DNA of 64,000 nucleotides from NCBI GenBank assembly GCA_050699875.1, contig JBOHFX010000146.1, positions 18,143 through 82,142 on the forward strand, read 5' to 3'. This document shows, in pieces, positions 49,934 through 57,896 of this stretch. The notes beneath the pieces were generated by a model. The model made no database searches. It was given only the letters and a program-made list of their open reading frames with translations, and was not told the origin of the DNA. The stretch comes from GCA-003244245 sp050699875 (GTDB lineage Bacteria; Actinomycetota; Actinomycetes; Mycobacteriales; Pseudonocardiaceae). Position numbers and translations under genes: made by a program. Numbering within the stretch: position 1 is the stretch's first letter; every line of letters begins with the position of its first letter.

Positions 49934-51940
49934 ATGGGATTCAGGTGTACCACTGGCGCTGCTTCATCCAGCACGAACGCGCCGCTGCTGATCGGAGTCG
50001 ACGACCTGAAGACCCCGGCGTGGGCGCAGGCGATCGAAACCGTCGGGGAATCGAGCTCAGGCCGGATGCTGCGCTCAGCGCCGATTGCGCTTGGCGTGCT
50101 GGTGCGTCTGGCCTGGCGGACCTCGCCACGACTGACTCTGCTTGCAGCGGCTGTCGAGCTGCTGGTGGGGTGCGCTACGGCGTTCGGGCTGCTGGCCACT
50201 GCGAGTGTGTTCACCCAGTTGTTGGAGCAGGGTCCAACCCCGCAGCGAGTGGTGGCGGCGCTACCGGCGCTGGCCCTAGTGATGGCTTCCTACGCAGCCC
50301 GAGGTCTGCTGGATGCGGCGGTCGGCGCAGTGCACGCGGTGCTGGCCCCGCAGGTGGAGCTGCGCGCTCAAGATGAGCTCCATGCCGCGGTGATCGATGT
50401 GGAGCTGGTCGCCTTCGATGATGCGGATTTCGTGGAGTTGGTGCGCCGGGCAGCGGGGCAGGGGGTGAGCAGCGTCGGCTTCGGAGTCAGTGATGCCGGC
50501 AACCTGCTCAGCTCTGCGGTCTCACTCGCCGCGGCAATCATTACGGCTGGTCTGCTCAACCCAGTGTTGGCCCCGGTGGTGCTGCTGGCGGCGGTGCCCA
50601 ACGGGTGGGCCAGTGTGCGCGCCGCGAGGCTGTCCTACGAGTCGTTCGTCCGCATGATCTCGCGGCGGCGAAGACTGGGGATTACCAGCGATCTGATCAC
50701 CGGCCGGTCCGAGGCCGCGGAGGTTCGCGCCTTCACGACCCAGGACACTTTGCTCGGCGAACACCGGCGGATCGGATCCCAGCTCGCCAACGAATCCGTC
50801 AAGGTCGAGCACCGCAAGACTGCGATCCGGCTGGTCGGTCGAAGCCTGGCCGGGATCGGCATGACGCTGGCCTATGTCGTGCTTGGCCTGCTGCTCTACA
50901 CCGGGGCGATGCCACTGGCGTTGGCCGGCGCGGCCGCGGTCGCCATGCGCACCGCGAACACGGCGGTGTCCAACACGGTATTCGCCGCCAACCGGCTCTA
51001 CGAACACAGCTTCTACCTCGACATGCTGACCAGTTGTCTGGCCCAGGCCCGTGACCACCACCGGGCCGCTGCCGTGTTGGCGCTGCCCCACAGCCCCCAG
51101 CTCATCGAGTTGCACAACGTGTCTTTCAGCTACCCCGGCAAGGACGAGCCTGCCCTGCATCAGGTCAGCCTGAGGATCCACCGCGGCCAGGTCGTGGCGC
51201 TGGTCGGGGAGAACGGCTCCGGTAAGACCACCCTCGCGAAGGTGATCACTGGGCTGTATCTGCCAGATCAGGGACGGGTGACGTGGGACGGGGTCGACAT
51301 TGCCAAGGTCGATCAGCGTGAGCTGCACTCCCAGGTCGGGGTAGTCCTGCAAGACCCCGTCGAGTGGCCGATGACCGCCGAGAACAACATCCGGATCGGG
51401 CGGTTGGAACGTCCCGATCCCGACGGCAGCGTGCTCGCCGCGGCGGCCGCCGGCTCCGGCGCCGATGCGGTTGTCGCCGAGCTCCCCGATGGCTGGGCCA
51501 GCGTGCTGTCCCGAGAGTTCCAGAACGGATGCGACCTGTCCGGCGGGCAGTGGCAGCGGATCAGCGTGGCGCGTGGTCTGTACCGGGACGCTCCCGTGCT
51601 CGTCGCCGACGAACCCACCGCCGCGATGGACGCCCGTGCCGAGCACGCCGTGTTCAGCTCCCTGCAGGCGCTGCGCCGCGCAGGCGCCCCAAGAGGCGCG
51701 CCGGCAGGCAACGGTGACAGCCCGGAAGCCACCCGGACCACGGTGCTGATCACCCACCGGCTGGCCAACATCAGACACGCCGACCAGATCATCGTCCTGG
51801 ACCGCGGCCGCATCACCCAACAGGGCACCCATGACGAGTTGATGGTCCGCGGCGGCGGGTACGCAGAGCTGTTCACCCTGCAGGCGCGGGCCTACCTCGA
51901 CGGCACCGGCGAGCTCAGCCGGCTTGCCGACGAAGCGTGA
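49934..51940 (+). CDS. ABC half transporter (permease-ATPase fusion)
   Basis: A 668-residue exporter half. The first ~45 residues are hydrophilic. Next is a transmembrane region with about six helices (LVRLAWRTSPRLTLLAAAVE, ALPALALVMASYAARGLLDA, IGMTLAYVVLGLLLYTGAMP). The ATPase domain has Walker A VALVGENGSGKTTLAKVITG, the Q loop VGVVLQDPVEWPMTAENNIR, signature DLSGGQWQRISVARGLYRD, Walker B VLVADEPTAAMDARAEHAVF and H loop VLITHRLANIRHADQIIVLD. It probably works as a homodimer. The substrate (lipid, peptide or drug) cannot be inferred; no precursor peptide is beside it. ATG 49934 has GGGAGG upstream. Confidence 0.92.
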   Translation: MGFRCTTGAASSSTNAPLLIGVDDLKTPAWAQAIETVGESSSGRMLRSAPIALGVLVRLAWRTSPRLTLLAAAVELLVGCATAFGLLATASVFTQLLEQGPTPQRVVAALPALALVMASYAARGLLDAAVGAVHAVLAPQVELRAQDELHAAVIDVELVAFDDADFVELVRRAAGQGVSSVGFGVSDAGNLLSSAVSLAAAIITAGLLNPVLAPVVLLAAVPNGWASVRAARLSYESFVRMISRRRRLGITSDLITGRSEAAEVRAFTTQDTLLGEHRRIGSQLANESVKVEHRKTAIRLVGRSLAGIGMTLAYVVLGLLLYTGAMPLALAGAAAVAMRTANTAVSNTVFAANRLYEHSFYLDMLTSCLAQARDHHRAAAVLALPHSPQLIELHNVSFSYPGKDEPALHQVSLRIHRGQVVALVGENGSGKTTLAKVITGLYLPDQGRVTWDGVDIAKVDQRELHSQVGVVLQDPVEWPMTAENNIRIGRLERPDPDGSVLAAAAAGSGADAVVAELPDGWASVLSREFQNGCDLSGGQWQRISVARGLYRDAPVLVADEPTAAMDARAEHAVFSSLQALRRAGAPRGAPAGNGDSPEATRTTVLITHRLANIRHADQIIVLDRGRITQQGTHDELMVRGGGYAELFTLQARAYLDGTGELSRLADEA

Positions 51941-51946
51941 ATGTTC

Positions 51947-53176
51947 TCAGCGATTTCGTTGACGGGCGACCAAGGCGCCGAGCACGGCGAGCACGATACC
52001 TGCCGAGCCGATCCACAGCACGACCGGCAGCGGCCCGCCGGTGCGGTGGGATCCGCCGGCCACACCGTGGGGGATGGCGCGCGCGCCGGGACGAGGCAGC
52101 GCCGGGATCGCGCCGAGAGTCGCATCCGGGCCGAAGATGGCGGTCTCGGGCTCTTCTCCCTCAGCCACCAGTCGCCCGATCGGGTTGTCAGGCGTCAGCG
52201 TGAACCCGTAGTCCAGTAGCAGGGCGGCCTGCTGCGACATCGACACCGGCCGCTGCTCGCCCCGTAACAGCACCACGATCAGGCGCTGCCCACCGCGCTG
52301 GGCGGCGTCGACCAAGGTGTGCCGGGCGTCGGTGGTGAATCCGGTCTTGCCTCCCAACGCGCCCGGATAGTTCCTGAGCAGCTTGTTGTCATTGCTGACC
52401 ACGAATCCGGGGCGACCACCAAAGCCGGGGAAGTTCACCTGCCGGGTTCCCAGCAGTTCGACCAGCAACGGGCGGCTGAGCACGTGGCGAAGTGCCAGCG
52501 CCAGATCGTAGGCCGAGGAGCTCATTCCGGGGCCGTCCAGCCCGGACGGGGTGGCGGCTCGGGTGTCGCGCGCACCCAGCTTGGTGGCCAACTCGTTCAT
52601 TTGCTCGACGGTCGCAGCGACGCCGCCCAGCTGATTGGCCAAGGCGTGGGCGGCGTCGTTACCGGAGGCCAGCAGTAAACCTGTGAGCAGCTGCCGCACG
52701 GTATATCGGCCGCCTGGGCCAAGGCCGACCCGGCTGCCTTCCTGATCGGCGTCGGCCTGGGTGGCTTCCACGACCCGATCGAGGGGAAGCTGGTCTGCAA
52801 CCAGCAGGGCGGTCAACAGTTTGATCGTCGAGGCCGGGCGGTGGCGCGCATGCGGATCCTTGGCGGCCAGCACCGCACCGGAGTCGGCGTCGGCGATTAA
52901 CCAGGACATCGCGTTGACCGCCGCCGGCGGGACGGGCGCACCATCGGGCAGCACCAGCCCGCACTCGCCCATCCGTGACCCACCGATCGGACGGTCGGGA
53001 ATCGACATCGGGGTGGGAGCCAGCGTGCCGGGAGCCGGGACCTCCGAGGAGTCGACCGGTGGGGGCGGCGCGATCTGCTGCGGGCACGCGGCTCGCGCGG
53101 TGCCTGGCACCGCGCCGAGCAGGGTCATCGCGCCGAAAACGGCGATCACGACCACGACCGCTCGGGACTGGACCAT
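51947..53176 (-). CDS. D-alanyl-D-alanine carboxypeptidase (PBP, class C low-molecular-weight)
   Basis: A 409-residue membrane-anchored enzyme that trims peptidoglycan stem peptides. A signal peptide (SRAVVVVIAVFGAMTLLGAV) precedes a Pro-rich linker and the penicillin-binding domain. The SxxK serine motif is STIK at residues 116-119, SGN at 171-173 and KTG at 277-279, so all three catalytic motifs are intact. A C-terminal helix (PVVLWIGSAGIVLAVLGALV) anchors it to the membrane. It acts outside the membrane. It ends 6 bp from the convergent ABC transporter gene. A coiled-coil protein gene lies just upstream on the same strand. Confidence 0.94.
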   Translation of the reverse strand: MVQSRAVVVVIAVFGAMTLLGAVPGTARAACPQQIAPPPPVDSSEVPAPGTLAPTPMSIPDRPIGGSRMGECGLVLPDGAPVPPAAVNAMSWLIADADSGAVLAAKDPHARHRPASTIKLLTALLVADQLPLDRVVEATQADADQEGSRVGLGPGGRYTVRQLLTGLLLASGNDAAHALANQLGGVAATVEQMNELATKLGARDTRAATPSGLDGPGMSSSAYDLALALRHVLSRPLLVELLGTRQVNFPGFGGRPGFVVSNDNKLLRNYPGALGGKTGFTTDARHTLVDAAQRGGQRLIVVLLRGEQRPVSMSQQAALLLDYGFTLTPDNPIGRLVAEGEEPETAIFGPDATLGAIPALPRPGARAIPHGVAGGSHRTGGPLPVVLWIGSAGIVLAVLGALVARQRNR

Positions 53177-53240
53177 CCGCACCGGCGAAGGCTAGCTGGC
53201 GGGCCGCGACGACCGGGTAGGGGATGGAACTATCTCCTGC

Positions 53241-54191
53241 TCACGGGGCGGTGTCCGCCACAACGCCGTTGCTCCCCACCTCGGGCTCCGCAGGCTTGGT
53301 CTGGCGACTGCGGGACCGACGCTGAGCCGGTCGCGGCAGCGGCGGTGGGGCGGGGGGCACGGGGGCCGGCGCGCCACCCATGATGATCTCCGCGAAGGTG
53401 GCCATCGCCTCATCCAGCTGTGCGGTGAAGCGCATCTCGGACTCTTCGTTGGCTTGCCGTACCAAGCCGGCCAACGAGTCGCCGTCGGGGCGGTGCGCCA
53501 GCGCGCCATCCAGCGCGCCCAACCGCTCGGTGACCGAGCTGATCCGGCTGCTGACGCCCTCGTCGAGTGCATCCAGCCGGGTGGACAGCGTGTCGAGCCG
53601 CTGGGTGATCGACTCCAGCGCGCCCGACAACGTCTCCTGCACACCCTTGTCGACCTCGTCCAACCGACCTCGTAACGCTGCCTCGGTAGAGCCGAGCTGC
53701 TCCTTCACCGAGGCGTGTACTGCGGTCGGCAAGCCATCGAGCCGGGCGTCTTGCCGGTCGAAGTGGTGGCCCAGGTCGTCGATCCGCTTGTGCAGCCCAG
53801 CGATCCGGTCCTCCAGACCGTCCATCCGCCCGGCGACGCCTTCGAACCGGCCCGCCATCCCGTCCAGCCGCCCGCCGAGCTCGGCGAACGGTTTGGCCAG
53901 CTTGTCCACGGTCGCCTCGACGGCGCGGCACAGACCCGCGATCGCGTTGTCCTGAGACTCCAACCTCGACAGTGCCTCGTCGACCCGCTCGGCCAGCACG
54001 CTGACCTCGGTACGGTCCGGCATCTCCGACAGCCGCTTGCGAACCGAGCCCAGTGACTCCAGGGGAGCCAGCCGGGCGTGGATCTCGTCCAACGCGTCGA
54101 AGATCTGCTGCTGCTCGCTGTCCCGGATTTCGGCGGCACGAACCAGCATGCTGCGCATCCGATCGAAGGATTGCGTCGCTGAGTTGGTCAA
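53241..54191 (-). CDS. Coiled-coil protein with tropomyosin-like repeats
   Basis: A 316-residue protein that is almost entirely helical. From about residue 20 it shows heptad repeats of the LD-M--R-E-V--R type: IFDALDEIHARLAPLESLGS, FAELGGRLDGMAGRFEGVAG, RMDGLEDRIAGLHKRIDDLG, TQRLDTLSTRLDALDEGVSS. The last 60 residues are Pro- and Arg-rich (APAPVPPAPPPLPRP, RRSRSRQTKP) and unstructured. It has no signal peptide. Such proteins may act as scaffolds at the division site or membrane, but no family role is established. It is co-directional with the DD-carboxypeptidase, 64 bp upstream of it, which hints at a cell-wall link. Confidence 0.75.
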   Translation of the reverse strand: MTNSATQSFDRMRSMLVRAAEIRDSEQQQIFDALDEIHARLAPLESLGSVRKRLSEMPDRTEVSVLAERVDEALSRLESQDNAIAGLCRAVEATVDKLAKPFAELGGRLDGMAGRFEGVAGRMDGLEDRIAGLHKRIDDLGHHFDRQDARLDGLPTAVHASVKEQLGSTEAALRGRLDEVDKGVQETLSGALESITQRLDTLSTRLDALDEGVSSRISSVTERLGALDGALAHRPDGDSLAGLVRQANEESEMRFTAQLDEAMATFAEIIMGGAPAPVPPAPPPLPRPAQRRSRSRQTKPAEPEVGSNGVVADTAP

Positions 54192-54327
54192 AGGCTTGGC
54201 CCTTCGCTAAGGAGGACGGACCGGTCCTGGTGGGCGCGAATTCTAGCCATCCCGGCAGCCGCAGCAGTAACCGGGAGACCACGTTACGCAGGGGAGCCGA
54301 GGGCCCCGGATGCCGATGTGGTCGGAC

Positions 54328-55560
54328 TCAGTTCACGTGGAGCCGGTCCTCGAAACCACCGACCAGGGCGCGCCAGGCGGTCACTTCGGCGTCGAAGGGG
54401 GCGCTGGGTGCCAGCCGGGTGGGGTCTGGCCGCAGCAGGAAGGACACCAGCCAGCCCAACGATTCGGAGCTGGCCAGAGCCTTATCCGCGGCGTCCGATC
54501 CAGCCCACCGCTCGGCGTCGGTGATCACCTCGACGGCCAGCTCGAGCTGCTCGGGATCCACCGCCTCGGGACCCACGGCGAGGTCGTCGGCCAGCCCGGC
54601 GAGCACGTAGTTGTTGCCGGGATCGACGGCCAGGGTGAGGTCCCCGACGCGCGCTCGCTCGGTGACCCGAGACCAGGTGGACACGTCGTCGAGGTCATGC
54701 CCCTCCTGGTTGTCTGCGAGATAGCGGGCCAGCGAGCGGGTGGAGCTGAAGACCTCGATACGGCCGTTGCTCCCGAGGAAGACTGGTGCGTCGTCGAGGT
54801 AGCAGCGCAGCGTGTAGTGCTCACCCAGATCACTGATGATTCTGATGGGATCGATGCCGACCTCCGACCAGAACGCCAGCGCGGGATCGGCGGTCTGGGC
54901 TTCGCGGGCGTCCTGGTCGTCACCGGCCTGTTCCTCGGCGGTCTGTTCCTCGCCGGCGCTGTCGGCCTCGGACAGTTCGGTGGCCGCGGCCTCCAGCGCC
55001 ACCGAGTCGACCTCGGGAGTGCGGATCACCCCGTCAACGGCGTCGATCACCTCGTCCCACCGCTGGGCCACCACGGTGCACAGCGCCTCCCACTGCCGCC
55101 CACCTTCCCGGCCGCCGAAGGCCAGCACCCCTCCCTCGAGCATGCTGAAACCAGGAGTGGAGTCGAGCACCTCGTGCACCACATCCAGGCCGCAGACGTC
55201 GGCCAGCGAGCGGGCCATCGACACCACGTCGGCGAGCTCCCCGATCACCCAGGTGTCCAGCGACTGCGCGACCAGTTCAGGCACACCGACCAGGTCGTAA
55301 CGGTGTGATTCGGTGGGTCTCAGGTCCGTGGCGGGCAACCGCGGCACCAGTGCCCAGGCCGGGTGGTCGGCGAGGTCGTGGTCGCCGGTGGTGCGCACGA
55401 AGCCGACCAGCGCCGCGACGTCGGCGAAGGCGAAGAGGTTCTCGTCGTTGCCGAGGAACGCCTCCCATTCCTCGCCGTCCTCACGCCAGCGGGGCGCCCA
55501 CAGGGTCACCACGTCGCCCGCGGTCAGGGAGAGCTCGATCGGTACAATGTCCGCAGCCAT
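54328..55560 (-). CDS. Conserved actinobacterial protein of unknown function (relatives labelled primosomal protein)
   Basis: A 410-residue cytoplasmic protein that starts MAADIVPIELSLTAGDVVTL, then WAPRWREDGEEWEAFLGNDE. The N- and C-terminal halves contain related segments (FAFADVAALVGFVRTTGDHD, LADHPAWALVPRL versus IEVFSSTRSLARYLADNQEG, HDLDDVSTWSRV), indicating an internal duplication. Between them lies an acidic linker rich in Glu, Asp and Ala. I recall that homologues in Pseudonocardiales and mycobacteria are annotated as primosomal protein or hypothetical, without experimental support. ATG 55560 is preferred; the frame extension upstream lacks family character. Confidence 0.72.
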   Translation of the reverse strand: MAADIVPIELSLTAGDVVTLWAPRWREDGEEWEAFLGNDENLFAFADVAALVGFVRTTGDHDLADHPAWALVPRLPATDLRPTESHRYDLVGVPELVAQSLDTWVIGELADVVSMARSLADVCGLDVVHEVLDSTPGFSMLEGGVLAFGGREGGRQWEALCTVVAQRWDEVIDAVDGVIRTPEVDSVALEAAATELSEADSAGEEQTAEEQAGDDQDAREAQTADPALAFWSEVGIDPIRIISDLGEHYTLRCYLDDAPVFLGSNGRIEVFSSTRSLARYLADNQEGHDLDDVSTWSRVTERARVGDLTLAVDPGNNYVLAGLADDLAVGPEAVDPEQLELAVEVITDAERWAGSDAADKALASSESLGWLVSFLLRPDPTRLAPSAPFDAEVTAWRALVGGFEDRLHVN

Positions 55561-55655
55561 GCGCGGCAGCGTAACCCTCACTATCGCCGGGCACGCCGGG
55601 CTGGTGCCGGCGCTGCATATACCGTCGGGATCGACGCCGGCGTGGGCGATGCGGG

Positions 55656-56335
55656 CTAACCCGGCCTGGGAGGGACAACCGGCTCGGCAAGATCTACTTC
55701 GGTGGGCCCGAAGATCGGAATCGCCTGCAGGTAAGGCTCCGGGTCGCCGGACCACTTCCAGCTGGCCATCTGGGCGCGGCTGCGCCGGCCGAGCAGGGAC
55801 CGCCAGAACTCATAGATGTCTGCCTCGACCGTCGTTGCAGGGTCGCCGGAACACAGGGTGATGCGGTGCTCACCATCGAGGATGGTGAGTCCACCGAGCG
55901 GGCCCAGCTTCTCCAGGAGGAGCGGGCGAAGCAGCTCCCACGCCGCCGTCCATGCCGGCTCAGGGGGACGTCCGGCCCCCACCGCACCCCGGATGTCGGC
56001 CTCGTGAGTGAGCACGTCGTTGACCCATTCAAGTGGGTGCGCGGCGATAGCGGGCTCGATCTGCTTCGCGGCGCCCTCCCACTCGGCGAGTATCTCCTCG
56101 AGGGAGCGGCCACGGCGTCGCTCGACCTGGGCGGCGGTCTGCTCCTCATCCGGAACGGCTGCCAGCGCGCCCGCAACTTCGTCGTCGGCATTGGCAGCCA
56201 GATGCGCCACGGTGTCGCTGATGTCCACAGCGGGCAGCCGGGGACGGTACGCGTTCGCTCTTCCTCGCTCGCCTCACGGACCAGCGCGGCGATGCGCTCG
56301 CGGGACTCCCGGTACACGGCAGGGGCATCGATCAC
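55656..56335 (-). pseudogene. Frameshifted TIGR03083/mycothiol maleylpyruvate isomerase-like (DinB fold) protein
   Basis: Two overlapping minus-strand frames make one protein. The first, from GTG 56335, gives IDAPAVYRESRERIAALVRE and VPGCPLW, a typical start. From about 56228 the second frame takes over: DISDTVAHLAANADDEVAGA, WVNDVLTHEADIRGAVGAGR, LTILDGEHRITLCSGDPA. In intact proteins W-SDTVAHLA is continuous, so one G seems lost in the CTGTGGACATC context. The family includes metal-dependent hydrolase-like DinB folds, some using mycothiol. The metal-ligand region (HEADIRGA) is present in the second part. A sequencing error or a recent mutation would look the same. Translation from GTG 56228 alone would lack the first helix. 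Confidence 0.7.
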
Positions 56336-56377
56336 CAGCGGTCCCCTCTCACCGTAGTCCTCAACGAGACGTGCTGG

Positions 56378-56977
56378 TCAGGATCCTACCCGCCAGCCGT
56401 CGAGGGTGGCCCGGATCGCGGCCTCGAACAACTCACCGGGCGGGCCGGCGGCAGCCGGCATCGCGGCGCGAAGTTCCAGTGACACCAGGCCGTGCACGTT
56501 GGCCCACAACGCGGTGGCGAGACTGATGGGGTCGGTGGCGCGCAACAGGCCGGCCGCAGTCGCCCTTCGCACCGTGTCGAGTAGCGGGATGAACGTGGCC
56601 TCGGCGTGCGCCCAGTCCTGCGGGGCTGGTTCGAAGCCGGATACCGGTGAACCGAACATCACCGTGTACAGGTGTGGGTCGGCCAGCGCGCTGGCCCGGT
56701 AGGCGCGGGCGAGCGCGAGGAGGTCGGCCATCGGGTCATCGGAGGGCGTCGCGGTGTCCAGGTGGGCCGCAAACCTGGTGAAGGCCTCGATGAACAGCGC
56801 CCGAAGAATCCCCGGCTTACCGCCGAACAGGGCGTACACCGCGCTGGTCGAGGTGCCCGCGGCCGCGGCGAGCCTGCGCAGGCTGAGCGCGGCCGGGCCC
56901 TCGGAGGTGAGCAGCTCGCCCGCAGTGTCGAGCAGGCGGATCCGGAGCGCATCGTCGTGCAGCTTGGGTCGAGGCAC
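56378..56977 (-). CDS. TetR/AcrR-family transcriptional regulator
   Basis: A 199-residue repressor. The N-terminal helix-turn-helix is RIRLLDTAGELLTSEGPAAL, SLRRLAAAAGTSTSAVYALF, GGKPGILRALFIEAF. The C-terminal ligand domain is hydrophobic and variable (HLYTVMFGSPVSGFEPA, LATALWANVHGLVSLELRAA), typical of TetR_C regulators. The ligand is unknown. A near-perfect palindrome 13 bp upstream of its start (56990-57019) is the probable operator, so it controls itself. The gene ends 42 bp from the frameshifted TIGR03083 gene on the same strand, which might be its target. Confidence 0.9.
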   Translation of the reverse strand: MPRPKLHDDALRIRLLDTAGELLTSEGPAALSLRRLAAAAGTSTSAVYALFGGKPGILRALFIEAFTRFAAHLDTATPSDDPMADLLALARAYRASALADPHLYTVMFGSPVSGFEPAPQDWAHAEATFIPLLDTVRRATAAGLLRATDPISLATALWANVHGLVSLELRAAMPAAAGPPGELFEAAIRATLDGWRVGS

Positions 56978-56989
56978 CTGACCATCCTA

Positions 56990-57019
56990 TTCCAACACTG
57001 TTTTATAACAGCGTTGGAA
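56990..57019. promoter_or_regulatory. Probable TetR operator
   Basis: Arms ttccaacactgtt (56990-57002) and aacagcgttggaa (57007-57019) complement each other at 12 of 13 positions around a 4-base centre. The motif overlaps the expected promoter of the minus-strand tetR gene and lies between it and the end of the nucleoside phosphorylase gene. Confidence 0.8.
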
Positions 57020-57030
57020 ACACCCTGGGC

Positions 57031-57825
57031 TCAGATCTGGCTGATCAGCTCCCGCAACAACCTGCCCATGCCGGTGGCGGTGTGGGCGGCAGTGGCGAGC
57101 ATCTCCGCAACACTGAGCGGGGCCGCGGCGATACCGGCGGCGAGGTTGGTGACCAGCGAGATTCCCAGCACCTCAGCGCCTTCGACGCGGGCGGCGATGG
57201 CCTCCAGAACCGTGGACATTCCGACCAGATCGGCACCCAGAGTGCGCAACATGCGGATCTCTGCCGGGGTCTCGAAATGTGGCCCGGGCACGCCGGCGTA
57301 GACACCTTCGACCAGGGTCGGATCGATTTCCCGGGCCAGCGCGCGCAACCGGGGTGAGTAGGTGTCGGTGAGATCGACAAATTGCGGCCCGATCAGTGGA
57401 GAGGTCGCGGTGAGGTTGAGGTGATCGGAGATCAGCACCGGCTGCCCGGGCTCGAGCCCCTCAGCGATACCCCCCGCAGCGTTGGTGAGCATCACCACCC
57501 GCGCGCCCGCCGCGCAGGCGGTGCGTATCCCCTGCACGACCTGCGCCGCGCCATGGCCTTCGTAGATGTGTGTGCGACCGAGCAGCACCAGGACGCGCCG
57601 TGCGCCCAGCTCTACCGACCGGACCGTTCCGGCGTGGTCGATGACCTGCGGGGCGACGAACCCGGGGAGGTCGGTGAACGGGATCTCGACGGTGGGAGCG
57701 CCCAGCGCATCGGCCGCAGGGCGCCAGCCGCTGCCGAGTACCACGGCGGTGTCGTACGCAGCCGTCCCGGTGCGCTGGGTGAGTACGGCCGCAGCGTCCT
57801 GGGCGATCTGTGCCGGGTCAGCCAC
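57031..57825 (-). CDS. Purine nucleoside phosphorylase
   Basis: A 264-residue trimeric (PNP/MTAP) type enzyme that splits purine nucleosides with phosphate for salvage. Family segments are VVLGSGWRPAADALGAPTVE, RVLVLLGRTHIYEGHGAAQV, VMLTNAAGGIAEGLEPGQPV, LISDHLNLTATSPLIG and AGVPGPHFETPAEIRMLRTL (phosphate and base site), VGMSTVLEAIAARVEGAEVL. GTG 57825 gives the normal start. It corresponds to the gene called deoD in M. tuberculosis (punA-type). An M20 amidohydrolase lies 3.9 kb downstream on the other strand, echoing the mycobacterial amiB1/deoD order. Confidence 0.95.
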   Translation of the reverse strand: MADPAQIAQDAAAVLTQRTGTAAYDTAVVLGSGWRPAADALGAPTVEIPFTDLPGFVAPQVIDHAGTVRSVELGARRVLVLLGRTHIYEGHGAAQVVQGIRTACAAGARVVMLTNAAGGIAEGLEPGQPVLISDHLNLTATSPLIGPQFVDLTDTYSPRLRALAREIDPTLVEGVYAGVPGPHFETPAEIRMLRTLGADLVGMSTVLEAIAARVEGAEVLGISLVTNLAAGIAAAPLSVAEMLATAAHTATGMGRLLRELISQI

Positions 57826-57842
57826 GACGGGCAGCCTATGGC

Positions 57843-57896
57843 TCGATTGCCGGCTCAGCCGGCGGTGGCCTGATTGCCGGCTCGGCCGGCGGCGGC
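57843..57896. terminator. Two tandem 27-bp copies containing GC-rich palindromes
   Basis: The unit is repeated at 57843-57869 and 57870-57896 with five mismatches. Each contains a palindrome (gccggctcagccggc, gccggctcggccggc) and the pair lies directly after the stop of the kinase gene (minus strand). Together they would form stacked hairpins that probably terminate kinase transcription before the nucleoside phosphorylase gene. Confidence 0.65.

Noticed and set aside
49934..50066. RiPP leader fused to the ABC transporter
   Set aside because: The hydrophilic N-terminal 45 residues look like a variable extension, and no peptide gene or protease motif accompanies the transporter.
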